From Clostridia bacterium (GTDB lineage: Bacteria > Bacillota > Clostridia > Christensenellales > Aristaeellaceae), in contig JAUNMW010000004.1 of the NCBI GenBank assembly GCA_030537395.1, forward strand, positions 1 through 51,333: a stretch of 51,333 nucleotides of DNA, written 5' to 3'. Position 1 is the first letter of the stretch, and each line of letters begins with the position of its first letter. Positions 37,214-45,937 of the stretch are shown here, piece after piece. The notes below the pieces were generated by a model, which saw nothing but the letters and a program-made list of their open reading frames with translations, made no database searches and had not been told where the DNA came from. The position numbers and the translations under genes are program-made.

Positions 37214-37555
37214 TTGCCTTTCATCCACACCCGGGTCAATCGTCCCATCAGCCAGGAGGCTGAAAAGAAGCTGGCAAAGGATTTGGGCCAGGCAATTAAC
37301 GTGCTGGGAAAAAGTGAAAGCTGGCTGATGCTGCAATTTGAGGATAACTGCCGCCTGTATTTCAAGGGCGACAGCCAGAAACCGCTTGCTTTCGTGAATG
37401 TGAAGCTCTATGGCCGCGCCAGTACGGACGCATATAATAAACTGACCGGAAAAATCACGGCCATGCTGGAAGAAACGCTGTCTATTCCCGCGGACGGGAT
37501 CTATGTAGAATATGAAGAAACGCCGCATTGGGGCTGGAATGGCTCCAACTTTTAA
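37214..37555 (+). CDS. MIF/phenylpyruvate tautomerase family protein
   Basis: 113 residues. After the start comes Pro (PFIHTRVN), the catalytic N-terminal proline once Met is removed. SWLMLQFEDN and the end YVEYEETPHWGWNGSNF match the MIF fold. Enzymes of this fold interconvert keto and enol forms; the natural substrate is unknown. The start is TTG 37214, with AGGAGG 8 nt upstream. Confidence 0.88.
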   Translation: MPFIHTRVNRPISQEAEKKLAKDLGQAINVLGKSESWLMLQFEDNCRLYFKGDSQKPLAFVNVKLYGRASTDAYNKLTGKITAMLEETLSIPADGIYVEYEETPHWGWNGSNF

Positions 37556-37611
37556 ATCAGCGGGCAGGCTTAATGGTCTGCCCGCCGTTGCTTTATCGGA
37601 GGAACATCAAA

Positions 37612-38328
37612 ATGCAAACCGTGCTGATAACCGGCGGCTCCCGGGGAATCGGGGCTGGTATGGTTCGACTGTTTTCTCAAAGAGGATGGCGAACTGCTTT
37701 CACTTATCGCCATAGCGAAGAAAACGCATGGAATCTTTCCAAGGAAACAGGATCGCTTGCTATCCGATGCGATGCGGGGAGCGAAGCGGAAACGGAACAG
37801 ATGTCCCTTCAGGTGCTTTCTTCTTTTTCCCATTTGGATGCGCTGATCTGTAATGCCGGAACGGCTTATACCGGCTTGATTCAGGATATGACTGTGGAAG
37901 AATGGGATGAGCTTTTCAGGGTGCACGTTCGGGGCGCTTTTCTTGCCTCGCGAGCTTTTCTTCCCGGTATGATTTCCCGAAAGAGCGGTTCCGTTCTCTT
38001 TATATCTTCCATGTGGGGGCAGGCCGGGGCTTCCTGTGAAGCTGCTTACTCCGCCTGCAAAGCATCCCTGATCGGCTTTACAAAAGCGCTGGCAAAAGAA
38101 GTGGGGCCTTCTGGTATTCGTGTAAACTGCCTCTGTCCCGGCGTTATTCAAACCGACATGCTGAATTGCTATGGTGAGGACGATCTTGCCGCTTTAAAAG
38201 AAGAAACGCCGCTTCTTCGTTTGGGCACGCCTCAGGATATTGCCCAAGCCGCCTTTTTTCTGTCCGGCAGCGAGGCTTCCTTTATTACCGGGCAGCTTTT
38301 AGGAGTCAACGGCGGGTTCGTGATTTAA
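37612..38328 (+). CDS. SDR-family oxidoreductase (FabG-like)
   Basis: 238 residues. NAD(P) loop TGGSRGIGAGM, the NAG motif in ICNAGTAYTG, Ser in LFISSMWGQ, and Tyr-x3-Lys in YSACKASL. It most resembles 3-oxoacyl-ACP reductases, but fabG itself normally sits in a fatty-acid cluster, which is not here. ATG 37612 has GGAGG 8-9 nt upstream. It lies 56 nt after the tautomerase, with a GC hairpin (37560-37586) between. Confidence 0.9.
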   Translation: MQTVLITGGSRGIGAGMVRLFSQRGWRTAFTYRHSEENAWNLSKETGSLAIRCDAGSEAETEQMSLQVLSSFSHLDALICNAGTAYTGLIQDMTVEEWDELFRVHVRGAFLASRAFLPGMISRKSGSVLFISSMWGQAGASCEAAYSACKASLIGFTKALAKEVGPSGIRVNCLCPGVIQTDMLNCYGEDDLAALKEETPLLRLGTPQDIAQAAFFLSGSEASFITGQLLGVNGGFVI

Positions 38329-38506
38329 TTTTCTCTCGCTTATTTTGCCGTTTTTTACATCAAAGTGCCATTATTTCGTGCAATTTTTTGCGTTTTTGCC
38401 AAAAACCGCAATTTTCCGATCTTTTATCTTCCCAGCGACAGAAAAATCATGTATAATACAAACGGGTCCGTTGTATGGAGCATATTATACGAAGGGGTGG
38501 TATCGT

Positions 38507-39718
38507 ATGAACAGCTTTCTGACCGAGTGGGGCAAAGATCTGAAGACAATTCCTGTGGGGCCGCTTGGCATCATCGCCATGTCCGGCTGCGAAGAGATGG
38601 GCAACAAAGTGAATGCCTGGCTGCAAAAATGGAATTCTCTCCAGGAATCCCAGGATGAAGAATTCTACACCATTCCCGGCGTAAACCGCGATTCGTTCCT
38701 GATCAAAACCTACTGTCCCCGTTTCGGCACCGGCGAAAGCAAAGGCGTGATCAAAGAAAGCGTACGCGGCTACGATATTTATATCATTGTGGACGTATGC
38801 GCCTTCAATAAGACCTACAAAATGTACGGCGTGGAAGTTCCCATGTCTCCCGACGATCATTTTCAGGATCTGAAAAGGATCATTGCAGCCATCGCAGGAA
38901 AAGCCAAGCGGATCAACGTGATCATGCCGATGCTGTATGAGAGCCGTCAGCATAAGCGCTCCGCCCGGGAAAGCCTGGATTGCGCTCTGGCTCTGCAGGA
39001 GCTGCAGCAGTACGGCGTTACCAACATCATCACCTTCGATGCCCACGATCCCCGCGTAGCCAACGCGGTACCCCTGATCGGCTTTGAAAACGTGATGCCC
39101 ACCTATCAGATGATCAAAGCCCTCTGCCGCACCGAAAAAACGCTCGCCATCGATAAAGAAAACATGATGGTGGTCTCCCCTGATGAAGGCGCTATGCAGC
39201 GCAATATTTTCTATTCCTCTGTGCTCGGGCTGGACCTTGGCATGTTCTATAAGCGCCGCGACTATACTACTGTGATCAACGGCCGGAACCCCATCGTTGC
39301 TCATGAATACCTGGGCGCCGACGTGGAAGGCAAAGACGTGATCGTTGTGGATGATATGATCGCGTCCGGCGATTCCATGCTGGATCTGTGCCAGGAGCTG
39401 AAAAAGCGCCGGGCCAATCGTATTTATGCCGTGGCCACCTTCGCTTTCTTTACCAGCGGCATCGAAGCCTTTAATAAAGCCTATGAAGACGGACTGCTGA
39501 CCAAGGTTATCGCCAGCAATCTGACCTATCGCCGCCCTGAAGTACAGGCCGCCCCCTGGTTTGTGGAAGCGGATCTGAGCAAGTATATTTCCTATATCAT
39601 TGCTACCCTGAATCATGACAGGACCCTGTCCAATTTGCTGAACCCCTATAACCGGATCAAAAAGCTATTGGCCCGCTATCAATCCGAACAGGCGGCGGAA
39701 GGAATCCGCCTGGTATAA
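38507..39718 (+). CDS. prs: Ribose-phosphate pyrophosphokinase, long form
   Basis: 403 residues, about 90 more than usual PRPP synthetase. The PRPP loop VVDDMIASGDSML, the ATP/pyrophosphate region MLYESRQHKRSARES, and TFDAHDPRV match the family; the common RQDRK is RQHKR. Extra length is in the N-terminal half, around the first 70 residues, and at the C-terminus. It makes PRPP from ribose 5-phosphate and ATP, used by upp and purine genes in this window. ATG 38507 has GGGGTGG 6 nt upstream. TATAAT at 38452-38457 is a likely -10 box with poor -35. Confidence 0.9.
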   Translation: MNSFLTEWGKDLKTIPVGPLGIIAMSGCEEMGNKVNAWLQKWNSLQESQDEEFYTIPGVNRDSFLIKTYCPRFGTGESKGVIKESVRGYDIYIIVDVCAFNKTYKMYGVEVPMSPDDHFQDLKRIIAAIAGKAKRINVIMPMLYESRQHKRSARESLDCALALQELQQYGVTNIITFDAHDPRVANAVPLIGFENVMPTYQMIKALCRTEKTLAIDKENMMVVSPDEGAMQRNIFYSSVLGLDLGMFYKRRDYTTVINGRNPIVAHEYLGADVEGKDVIVVDDMIASGDSMLDLCQELKKRRANRIYAVATFAFFTSGIEAFNKAYEDGLLTKVIASNLTYRRPEVQAAPWFVEADLSKYISYIIATLNHDRTLSNLLNPYNRIKKLLARYQSEQAAEGIRLV

Positions 39719-39720
39719 TC

Positions 39721-40191
39721 ATGAACAAGCAGGATGAAACCGACCTGATTTCCGAGCCTAACGCTCCCAAAAACATCGTTCAGTCCGCCAAAGATTTTAT
39801 GAACGGCGTTCTTTCCCCTTTGAAGGGAAAGGATATGGGGCAGATGGTGGAGGAATTCACATCTGAAATGACCCTTGTAGCCGAGGGACTGAGCGAAGAT
39901 CAGCAAAAGCTTTCGCAGGAAAACGAACGTCTTTCCGCCCAGCAGACAGAATTGGAACAAAGGATGCTGGATGGATTCCATGACGCGGATGTTACAGCGG
40001 ATGAAATGCGTAAGGAAATCGCCGTCCTGCGTTCCCGTCTTGAAAAGGCCGAAAAACTGCTTCAGGACAAAAAGGAGCAGAAGCCCAAAAAAACGGACGG
40101 GATCACTGCCATGCTGCGCCAGGCTACCTGGCTGGTCGCTATCGGAGCCGGATCATGGATCATTGTAACGATCATCAACGCGCTCACCTAA
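39721..40191 (+). CDS. Coiled-coil protein with C-terminal membrane anchor
   Basis: 156 residues. A coiled coil runs from about 55 to 120 (rich in E, Q, L), then KPKKTDG, then one C-terminal membrane segment (TWLVAIGAGSWIIVTIINAL). It is therefore tail-anchored with the rest inside. No family recognised. It begins 2 nt after prs, so it is probably translated from the same mRNA. Confidence 0.78.
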   Translation: MNKQDETDLISEPNAPKNIVQSAKDFMNGVLSPLKGKDMGQMVEEFTSEMTLVAEGLSEDQQKLSQENERLSAQQTELEQRMLDGFHDADVTADEMRKEIAVLRSRLEKAEKLLQDKKEQKPKKTDGITAMLRQATWLVAIGAGSWIIVTIINALT

Positions 40192-40198
40192 GTGAACG

Positions 40199-40246
40199 AA
40201 AAAAACGCGCGAGAGAAAAGATGCCGCCGCTCGCGCGTTTTTGTTT
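40199..40246 (+). terminator. Terminator after prs operon
   Basis: AAAAACGCGCGAG and CTCGCGCGTTTTT form a perfect 13-bp stem, ending in T's. Confidence 0.9.
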
Positions 40247-40272
40247 GCCCATTTATTGTCTCAATTGAGCGC

Positions 40273-40301
40273 TTGATTTTTAATCAGCGAAAAGCTATAA
40301 T
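40273..40301 (+). promoter_or_regulatory. Promoter of the hypothetical gene at 40351
   Basis: TTGATT (40273-40278), 17-nt spacer, TATAAT (40296-40301). Confidence 0.75.
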
Positions 40302-40350
40302 AGTAAAGAATTCAGGAGCAGTATTGCTTGCCTCAAGGAGGTGTTTCGAT

Positions 40351-40848
40351 ATGCCGATGTATGAAGAACTGGTGAAAAAATATACAAAAAGAAAAAAAGA
40401 CACCTTGATGGACAGCGTTACAGCCGGGCTATCCTATGCTGACAACGTAGCTGTTGATTTGGGGCTGCTGGACGACAGCGGCATGATCGACGCGCTCTCT
40501 TCCGCCGCACCGTTCGCTATTATTGCCGTTACCGAGCAAATGAAGGTGATCATGGGCAGAAAAACCGGGAAAGCAGGCTTCAGCGACGCTTTGCAGCGCA
40601 TGATAAAAACGGGGGCCGCCATGGGTGTGGGCGCGCTTGCCGCCGTAGCCGCAGGGCCGGTTGCCGCTGTTCCGGCTGCCATGGGCACCCGGGCGCTGCT
40701 TTCCCATTATAAAAGCAAATCTATGCTGGGGCTCAGGGTTCAGGAGCGGACGGGACGTTTACGGGCCCTTCGGGAAAAGCGGGAAAACGAGCCTGCGAAG
40801 GATTTGCGGCCCGCGCTCCCAATTGGTATCAATTATCTGGATGAATGA
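40351..40848 (+). CDS. Hypothetical protein with glycine/alanine-rich hydrophobic segment
   Basis: 165 residues from ATG 40351, preceded by AAGGAGGTG. A first weak hydrophobic helix (SAAPFAIIAVTEQMKVI) and a second long one (GAAMGVGALAAVAAGPVAAV) with a small-residue zipper pattern suggest membrane insertion. Both ends are charged. No family recognised. Monocistronic with its own promoter and terminator. Confidence 0.8.
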   Translation: MPMYEELVKKYTKRKKDTLMDSVTAGLSYADNVAVDLGLLDDSGMIDALSSAAPFAIIAVTEQMKVIMGRKTGKAGFSDALQRMIKTGAAMGVGALAAVAAGPVAAVPAAMGTRALLSHYKSKSMLGLRVQERTGRLRALREKRENEPAKDLRPALPIGINYLDE

Positions 40849-40865
40849 AACACTGCTCTAAACAG

Positions 40866-40890
40866 ACCGTCGCTTCCGCGGCGGTTTTTT
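40866..40890 (+). terminator. Terminator before gerA operon
   Basis: ACCGTCGC-TTCC-GCGGCGGT stem followed by TTTTTT. Confidence 0.85.
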
Positions 40891-40897
40891 ATTATGC

Positions 40898-40927
40898 GAA
40901 TAAAGAAAGCGCCGAAAAAGCATACTA
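40898..40927 (+). promoter_or_regulatory. Sigma-G promoter of gerABC operon
   Basis: GAATA (40898-40902), 18-nt spacer, CATACTA (40921-40927). This fits the forespore sigma-G consensus (TGAATA, 17-18 nt, CATACTA), with an exact -10. It begins right after the preceding terminator and about 30 nt before the gerA start. Confidence 0.82.
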
Positions 40928-40956
40928 TGCATATCTTGCGAAAGGAGGAGATTCAA

Positions 40957-42480
40957 TTGGAGCATCCTTCTTGGAATCCACAGAAAAGCGGCGTTATCAC
41001 AGAAGATTTCAAACAGAATTTGCTTTTGATCCGGGAAGCGGCGCATGTGAATGAAAGCGAGGATGTGATCCTGCGGCAATTCAGCGTATTGGGACATCCA
41101 GCCGCCATATTGTATTTGGATGGTATGGCGGACGGCGAAGCTGTACAGCGCTATCTGATGGAACCTCTTCTGCATGCCGCTCCCTGCGATGAGCTTTCGC
41201 TTGATTCCTATCTGGCTGAAAAGGTTCTCCCTTTGGCTTCCGTGTCCCCCACCGCTCAGTTGTTCACTGTATTGAGCCGGGTTTTCAGCGGTGATGCGGC
41301 GCTGATTGTGGATACCATGCCCGGCGCTCTGATCGCGGATGTGAAAGGCTTTATCCGCCGTGGCATTTCAGAACCGATCAATGAATCGGTCATCGCAGGG
41401 CCCCATGAAGGCTTTACAGAATCCCTGCGGGACAATACCGTTTTGATGCGCCGGATGATGCGCACGCCTTCTCTGATCATAGAAGCCGCCGCTGTCGGCA
41501 ACAAAATTCCTTCCCGCGTTTGTATGCTGTATCTGAACGGGATTGCCAGAAAAGAAAACGTAGATGAATTGCGCCGCAGGCTGGAAGGAATCAATATCGA
41601 TTATGTTTCAAGCATCGGTATGCTGGAACAGCTGCTTGAAGACCAGCCTTTTTCGCTGCTTCCCCAAACAGCTGCTACGGAAAGGCCGGATCGGGCCGTC
41701 AGTTTTCTCAATGAAGGCCAAATCGTGCTTCTGATGGAAAACGCGCCTTCAGCTCTGGCGCTTCCATCCGGGTTTCAGCATCTGTTTCACGCGCCGGATG
41801 ACACGGCTATGCGCTGGCAGTACGGTACTTTTCTAAGGCTTCTTCGGCTTTCAGGCATCACCATTTCGCTGCTGCTTCCAGCCGTTTTTATCTGCCTTAC
41901 CGTGTATCATCCGGAAGGCATGTCTTTGTCGCTGCTCACATCAGTTATCGAAAGCCAGGCCAAGGTGCCGCTTTCTTTGTTTCCCTCGCTGCTGATCATG
42001 CTGCTCATTTTCAGCTTGATCAATGAAGCCGGCACCCGAGTGCCCGGCGCGCTGGGGACCAGTTTATCCATCGTTGGAGGGCTTATTCTGGGGCAGGCGG
42101 TGGTGGAAGCGGAATTATTCAGCCCTCTGGTGTTGATCGTTGTGGCGCTGAGTGGATTGGGCAGCTATGCGGCGCCTTCCTTTCCGATCACGCTGTCCAT
42201 TCGCATTTCACAGCTGATCCTGGTATTGGGGGCCGGTATCGGCGGGTATCCCTGCATGATATTTGCCTTGTTTGCTCTTCTCACTCGCTGCTTTGGCATT
42301 ACAAGCCTGCGCCAGCCGTTTTTTGCGCCTGCCATTCCAAAACGCCCCGCCAATCCGGATGCGATCCTTAGAAAACCGATATGGCGTCAGCGGCTTCGGG
42401 GCGCTATTGCAAATCCCTTTTTCATGGATCGAATGATCGGTCCCATGCGCGTATGGGATCACCCCAAGGAGAAAACATGA
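40957..42480 (+). CDS. Spore germination receptor A subunit (GerA family)
   Basis: 507 residues. The N-terminal soluble half contains IREAAHVNESEDVILRQF and a typical DGMAD, and the C-terminal half has about five membrane helices, including PGALGTSLSIVGGLILGQAV, a GerA signature. With B and C subunits it senses germinants in the spore inner membrane. The start is TTG 40957, placed 8 nt after AGGAGG. It overlaps gerB by 4 nt (ATGA). Confidence 0.94.
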   Translation: MEHPSWNPQKSGVITEDFKQNLLLIREAAHVNESEDVILRQFSVLGHPAAILYLDGMADGEAVQRYLMEPLLHAAPCDELSLDSYLAEKVLPLASVSPTAQLFTVLSRVFSGDAALIVDTMPGALIADVKGFIRRGISEPINESVIAGPHEGFTESLRDNTVLMRRMMRTPSLIIEAAAVGNKIPSRVCMLYLNGIARKENVDELRRRLEGINIDYVSSIGMLEQLLEDQPFSLLPQTAATERPDRAVSFLNEGQIVLLMENAPSALALPSGFQHLFHAPDDTAMRWQYGTFLRLLRLSGITISLLLPAVFICLTVYHPEGMSLSLLTSVIESQAKVPLSLFPSLLIMLLIFSLINEAGTRVPGALGTSLSIVGGLILGQAVVEAELFSPLVLIVVALSGLGSYAAPSFPITLSIRISQLILVLGAGIGGYPCMIFALFALLTRCFGITSLRQPFFAPAIPKRPANPDAILRKPIWRQRLRGAIANPFFMDRMIGPMRVWDHPKEKT

Positions 42481-43619
42481 CGGAACAAACTGTTTCTTCC
42501 GTTCATACGGAAGCCGAGGCAAGGAAACAGCGCGTTTGCGCCTATGCCCGTGAACGCTGCGTTTTAAACGCTATGGTTTTGTACGCTCAGCTATGGATTG
42601 GATTTTCCTTGTATCTGTACGATCATGTGAGCACGCCTGGATGGATTTCTTTGCTGTTGACAGGTCCCTATGCCGCCGCTTTGCTTTATATAGGCAAATT
42701 CCTGGCATCGCATACCAACGGACGGGATAATCTCATTGTTTTCGCTGCGGGAGAAAAAGCATCGAAGCTGTTTTTCATACTTTTATCTATTCCGCCTTTG
42801 TATGACGGTTTTATATCCTTTTATGCTTTATGCGCCTTGATTCGGGATGTGATGCCGGATCACAGCGCCTGGGAAGGGGCTGTGGCGGTCGCTTTTACCT
42901 GTGCTGTTTCTTTAGATCATAGAAAAGAACAGGCGCTGACGCACCTGGGAAGCTTTCTTAAATGGATTGTGGGCGCTTTATTTGTTTATTGCTTCCTGAT
43001 TGCCATCCCTCACGGCAAAGCATCTCACTTATTTCCCATATTCGGCAATGGAATGAATTCCATTCTGAAAGGAGCCCTGTGGATGTGCAGCGCATTCTCC
43101 ACCGCTGCTTGGCCGTACCTCACAGCAGGCGCGGAAGAACAGATGCTGTATAAGCAAAAAGAAGTCCCTATCTTTCGTTCCGTTTTTATTCTTCTTTTGT
43201 TTTCTTTGATTACTTATGGAGTCAGTGTATGGCTGCTCCCCTTCTATGCCATGGCAAGACCCCAATCCTTGGGCTGGCGGCTGCTGCTTGTTGCCCATAT
43301 GACCCCCTCTATTCCCGCCTGGAGCCTGGAGGTTATTGCCCTGTTGCTGCTGTTTATGCTCGCGCTGTGCGTCAGCATAGCCCATGCATCTGCAATGCTT
43401 TCAAAATGTATCTGGAGAAAAAAGGAACCGCGTTTCCTGAAGCCGATCCTGCTGATGCTGATGATTCCTTCATGCGTGACCAATACAGCGCATACCAAAC
43501 AGATCATCATCCTTGCAGCGCCCTGGAGGGCCGCATTATCCCTTCTTCTTTTGTCCACTCTTTGTCTGCTTAGCCTATTGAGAACACGCAGCAAAGGAAT
43601 CAGGGAGGAAAAAGCATGA
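42477..43619 (+). CDS. Spore germination receptor B subunit (permease-like)
   Basis: 380 residues, about ten membrane helices of the endospore-germination permease family (APC superfamily), for instance AVAVAFTCAV and SVFILLLFSLITYGVSVWLLPF. The N-terminal 30 residues are soluble. It is the likely germinant-binding subunit. AAGGAG precedes ATG 42477; it overlaps gerC by 4 nt. Confidence 0.86.
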   Translation: MTEQTVSSVHTEAEARKQRVCAYARERCVLNAMVLYAQLWIGFSLYLYDHVSTPGWISLLLTGPYAAALLYIGKFLASHTNGRDNLIVFAAGEKASKLFFILLSIPPLYDGFISFYALCALIRDVMPDHSAWEGAVAVAFTCAVSLDHRKEQALTHLGSFLKWIVGALFVYCFLIAIPHGKASHLFPIFGNGMNSILKGALWMCSAFSTAAWPYLTAGAEEQMLYKQKEVPIFRSVFILLLFSLITYGVSVWLLPFYAMARPQSLGWRLLLVAHMTPSIPAWSLEVIALLLLFMLALCVSIAHASAMLSKCIWRKKEPRFLKPILLMLMIPSCVTNTAHTKQIIILAAPWRAALSLLLLSTLCLLSLLRTRSKGIREEKA

Positions 43620-44743
43620 AAAGGATACTGTTTTTTCTCATGTTATGCTGCATCCTTCTTACAGGCTGCAATGAACGTCAGGTGGAAGAAGAACTGCTGG
43701 TAATCGTTTTAGCCATCGATCAAACGGAAGATCATCGATGCCTGACAGCCATCAAAGTGCCAGCCAATACTTCCGCCAGTTCTTCTTCATCCGATCGGGA
43801 GGATTCAGGCTATTTGCTTTTGCAGGCTGAAGGCGATCATTTTGCCGACGCTATTTCCATGCTGAATGCTACCACGCCAAGGCGGCTCAATTTTTCTCAA
43901 GTTAGGGAAGTGATCATTGGGGAGGCTGTATCAAAACAAACCGGATTTATCACCCTTCTTCAGCAAATTGATAATTTACCCAGGTTCCGCTGTTCCGCTG
44001 CGGTAATCATTTGCCAGGGAGAGGCTATGGAATTCATAAAGGAGCAAAAGCCTTATGTGGGTATGCGTCTGAGCCGATACGCAGAAAACACCCTGGCCAG
44101 CAACGCCGGAAAAGGTTTTACGCCCAGTACGGATCTCTGCGCGGGCGTAAGAGATTTGGGCTTCGGTTTCAGCGATCCTCTCTTTATTCTTGGCGCGGTT
44201 AACAATTTCAATCATTCTGAGAATCAAAGTGAAGAGAAATCATTGGATACAAAGGCTGGGAGCCTGCCGCGAAAAAGCCTGGAAGCCATTGAAATGTTCG
44301 GAGCGGCAGCTACGGATGGAATCTCTGTTTGCGGATATATAAGCGGCTATGAAATGGCGCTCATCCACCTTCTCAGCGGACATGTAGAAGCGCTGACCAT
44401 GCAGCAGGGAAGCATAACGCTGCACATAACAGTCGGAAAGCCTGCTTCTCTGTCCGTGGATATAAGCCAAACTCCCATCGTCCTTCATATATCGCTTCAG
44501 TGTGAAGCCCTATATTCTCCTGGATCGAACCCGGATATCGTGCTTGTAGAGAATCAATTGCAGAAGGACTTGTTGACGTTGATTTCCCATCTGCAATCCA
44601 TCCGTTGCGATGGGATCGGCTTTGGCGACGTTGCCGTGAAAAATTTTCTCACGATCCCCGATTGGGAATCCTTCAACTGGCGGGTTCAGTATGCGCAAGC
44701 TGCCGTGCAGGCTAAAGTGAAGGTTTTGGGAAAAGAAAAATGA
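43616..44743 (+). CDS. Spore germination receptor C subunit (lipoprotein)
   Basis: 375 residues. A lipobox LLTGC lies at residues 14-18, so the protein is a lipoprotein. Ger(x)C-type features follow (VIVLAIDQTEDHRC, NFSQVREVIIGEAV, FRCSAAVIICQGEA). It completes the receptor at the outer face of the inner spore membrane. Converges with bofA, 3 nt apart. Confidence 0.92.
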   Translation: MKRILFFLMLCCILLTGCNERQVEEELLVIVLAIDQTEDHRCLTAIKVPANTSASSSSSDREDSGYLLLQAEGDHFADAISMLNATTPRRLNFSQVREVIIGEAVSKQTGFITLLQQIDNLPRFRCSAAVIICQGEAMEFIKEQKPYVGMRLSRYAENTLASNAGKGFTPSTDLCAGVRDLGFGFSDPLFILGAVNNFNHSENQSEEKSLDTKAGSLPRKSLEAIEMFGAAATDGISVCGYISGYEMALIHLLSGHVEALTMQQGSITLHITVGKPASLSVDISQTPIVLHISLQCEALYSPGSNPDIVLVENQLQKDLLTLISHLQSIRCDGIGFGDVAVKNFLTIPDWESFNWRVQYAQAAVQAKVKVLGKEK

Positions 44744-44746
44744 AAT

Positions 44747-44995
44747 TCACAGCTTTGACACAATGGCCAACGCTGCATAGCCCGGTGTTCCGAAACAGGA
44801 AAAAACAAACAGATTCAGTCCATTCAGGCCTATGCCGCCCAGGTCAGCGCTGATCCAAAGCAAAACAGCAAAACAAGCAATCTTCAGCATCCAGCGACAG
44901 GCCCTGTTCTGGTTGTCGGAAAGCAAAGAGAACAAAAGCAAACCGGTAAAAAGCATTCCGTTCATCGCCAACAGTATCCAATGCTCAGTGCGCAT
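44747..44995 (-). CDS. bofA: Pro-sigma-K processing inhibitor BofA
   Basis: 82 residues, typical length. Two or three membrane segments, and the family C-terminus NLFVFSCFGTPGYAALAIV. BofA inhibits SpoIVFB together with SpoIVFA, both encoded at the window start. ATG 44995 has GGGGAGGG 6 nt upstream. Sequence is divergent, so the call rests on size, topology, the C-terminal motif and a sigma-E-like promoter. Confidence 0.75.
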   Translation of the reverse strand: MRTEHWILLAMNGMLFTGLLLFSLLSDNQNRACRWMLKIACFAVLLWISADLGGIGLNGLNLFVFSCFGTPGYAALAIVSKL

Positions 44996-45012
44996 TCGCA
45001 TCCCTCCCCGCA

Positions 45013-45041
45013 AAGATATGCGCAAAGATTGACAATTATGC
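45013..45041 (-). promoter_or_regulatory. Sigma-E-like promoter of bofA
   Basis: Minus strand: GCATAAT (45035-45041), 14-nt spacer, CATATCTT (45013-45020), against KMATATT and CATACAnT. It overlaps the divergent sigma-A promoter. Confidence 0.5.
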
Positions 45042-45058
45042 CTCAGCGGGTGTAAAAT
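45029..45058 (+). promoter_or_regulatory. Promoter of the F420-ligase-like gene
   Basis: TTGACA (45029-45034), 18-nt spacer, TAAAAT (45053-45058). Confidence 0.65.
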
Positions 45059-45096
45059 AAACCTTGTATTCTTTCCATGGTTTGGAGGTAATGGTT

Positions 45097-45843
45097 ATGG
45101 GCATCATCCCGTCCCGTAATTTGGAAGATCAGCGCCGTGAGGAAAACGGCATCGTATACTTTGATCGCGGAACCGTCACCGGCAAGAATGGCCGCAAATA
45201 TGACCGCTACGCCATTCAGACCCACTTTGTCCAGCGCGGAGAAAGCCAGAAAGAACTGGTTGAAAAATATGTGCGGCCCCTGTATAAGGAAGGCGACGTA
45301 CTGTCCTTCGGCGCGAAGGTCATGTGCATGTGCGTAGAATCCGTCAAAACCCGTGACGAAGTAAAACCCGGCTTTTGGGCCAATTTTCTGTGGCGCTTTG
45401 CCGGTATCAATCATACCGGCGTAGGCATGCATGAGCCCTACAAGCTGCAATTGGTCATTGATATCTGCGGCCTGCCCCGGGTACTTCTGGCCGTGTTCTG
45501 CTCCGCCGTCACAAAGCCCTTTGGCATCCATGGCGTGTTTTACAAGGTGTGCGGAAAAGGCGTGGGCGGCATCGACGGCTTCTATTTTCGCTCCAGCTTT
45601 GATGTGTATAAGGAAATGGCCCTGATTAACCCCGATAATCCCGTGGAGCTGTGCGATCAGCTTTATAAGGAAACGGGCATCCCCGTGGTACTCATGGACG
45701 CCAACGATTTGCAGCGGGATCAGTTGGGCAAAAGCCACGGCTTCCCCCTGACGGATGAAGAAATCCAGGACGCCATGCAGGACAACCCCTCCGGCCAGGG
45801 CGACGAATTGACGCCGCTTATCCTGATTCGCCCCCTTTCTTAA
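45097..45843 (+). CDS. F420-0:gamma-glutamyl ligase-like protein
   Basis: 248 residues. The layout matches the CofE-like domain: AIQTHFVQRGES, KYVRPLYKEGDVLSFGAKVM, and a final GFYFRSSFDVYKEM. Firmicutes carry such proteins without making coenzyme F420, and no other F420 gene is here, so they probably ligate glutamate to something else. ATG 45097 has GGAGGT 7 nt upstream; ATGs at 45076 and 45091 are poorer. Confidence 0.78.
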   Translation: MGIIPSRNLEDQRREENGIVYFDRGTVTGKNGRKYDRYAIQTHFVQRGESQKELVEKYVRPLYKEGDVLSFGAKVMCMCVESVKTRDEVKPGFWANFLWRFAGINHTGVGMHEPYKLQLVIDICGLPRVLLAVFCSAVTKPFGIHGVFYKVCGKGVGGIDGFYFRSSFDVYKEMALINPDNPVELCDQLYKETGIPVVLMDANDLQRDQLGKSHGFPLTDEEIQDAMQDNPSGQGDELTPLILIRPLS

Positions 45844-45859
45844 CGTTTTACAACATTTT

Positions 45860-45888
45860 TCTCCGGCCATTGTGCCGGAGATTGTTTT
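45860..45888 (+). terminator. Terminator after F420-ligase-like gene
   Basis: CTCCGGC (45861-45867) and GCCGGAG (45874-45880), then ATTGTTTTTT. Confidence 0.82.
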
Positions 45889-45897
45889 TTGCTATAA
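45870..45897 (+). promoter_or_regulatory. Putative purB promoter
   Basis: TATAAT (45892-45897) with TTGTGC (45870-45875) 16 nt upstream; the -35 lies inside the preceding terminator hairpin. Confidence 0.5.
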
Positions 45898-45937
45898 TCT
45901 GAATGTCAACCAATGATTTTCAGGAGGATCGAACGCT

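Noticed and set aside
38447..39616. 389-codon open frame antisense to prs
   Set aside because: Shadow; prs has all PRPP synthetase motifs on the plus strand.
45097..45843. True coenzyme F420 biosynthesis
   Set aside because: No other F420 pathway gene is visible and similar stand-alone proteins occur in Firmicutes without F420.
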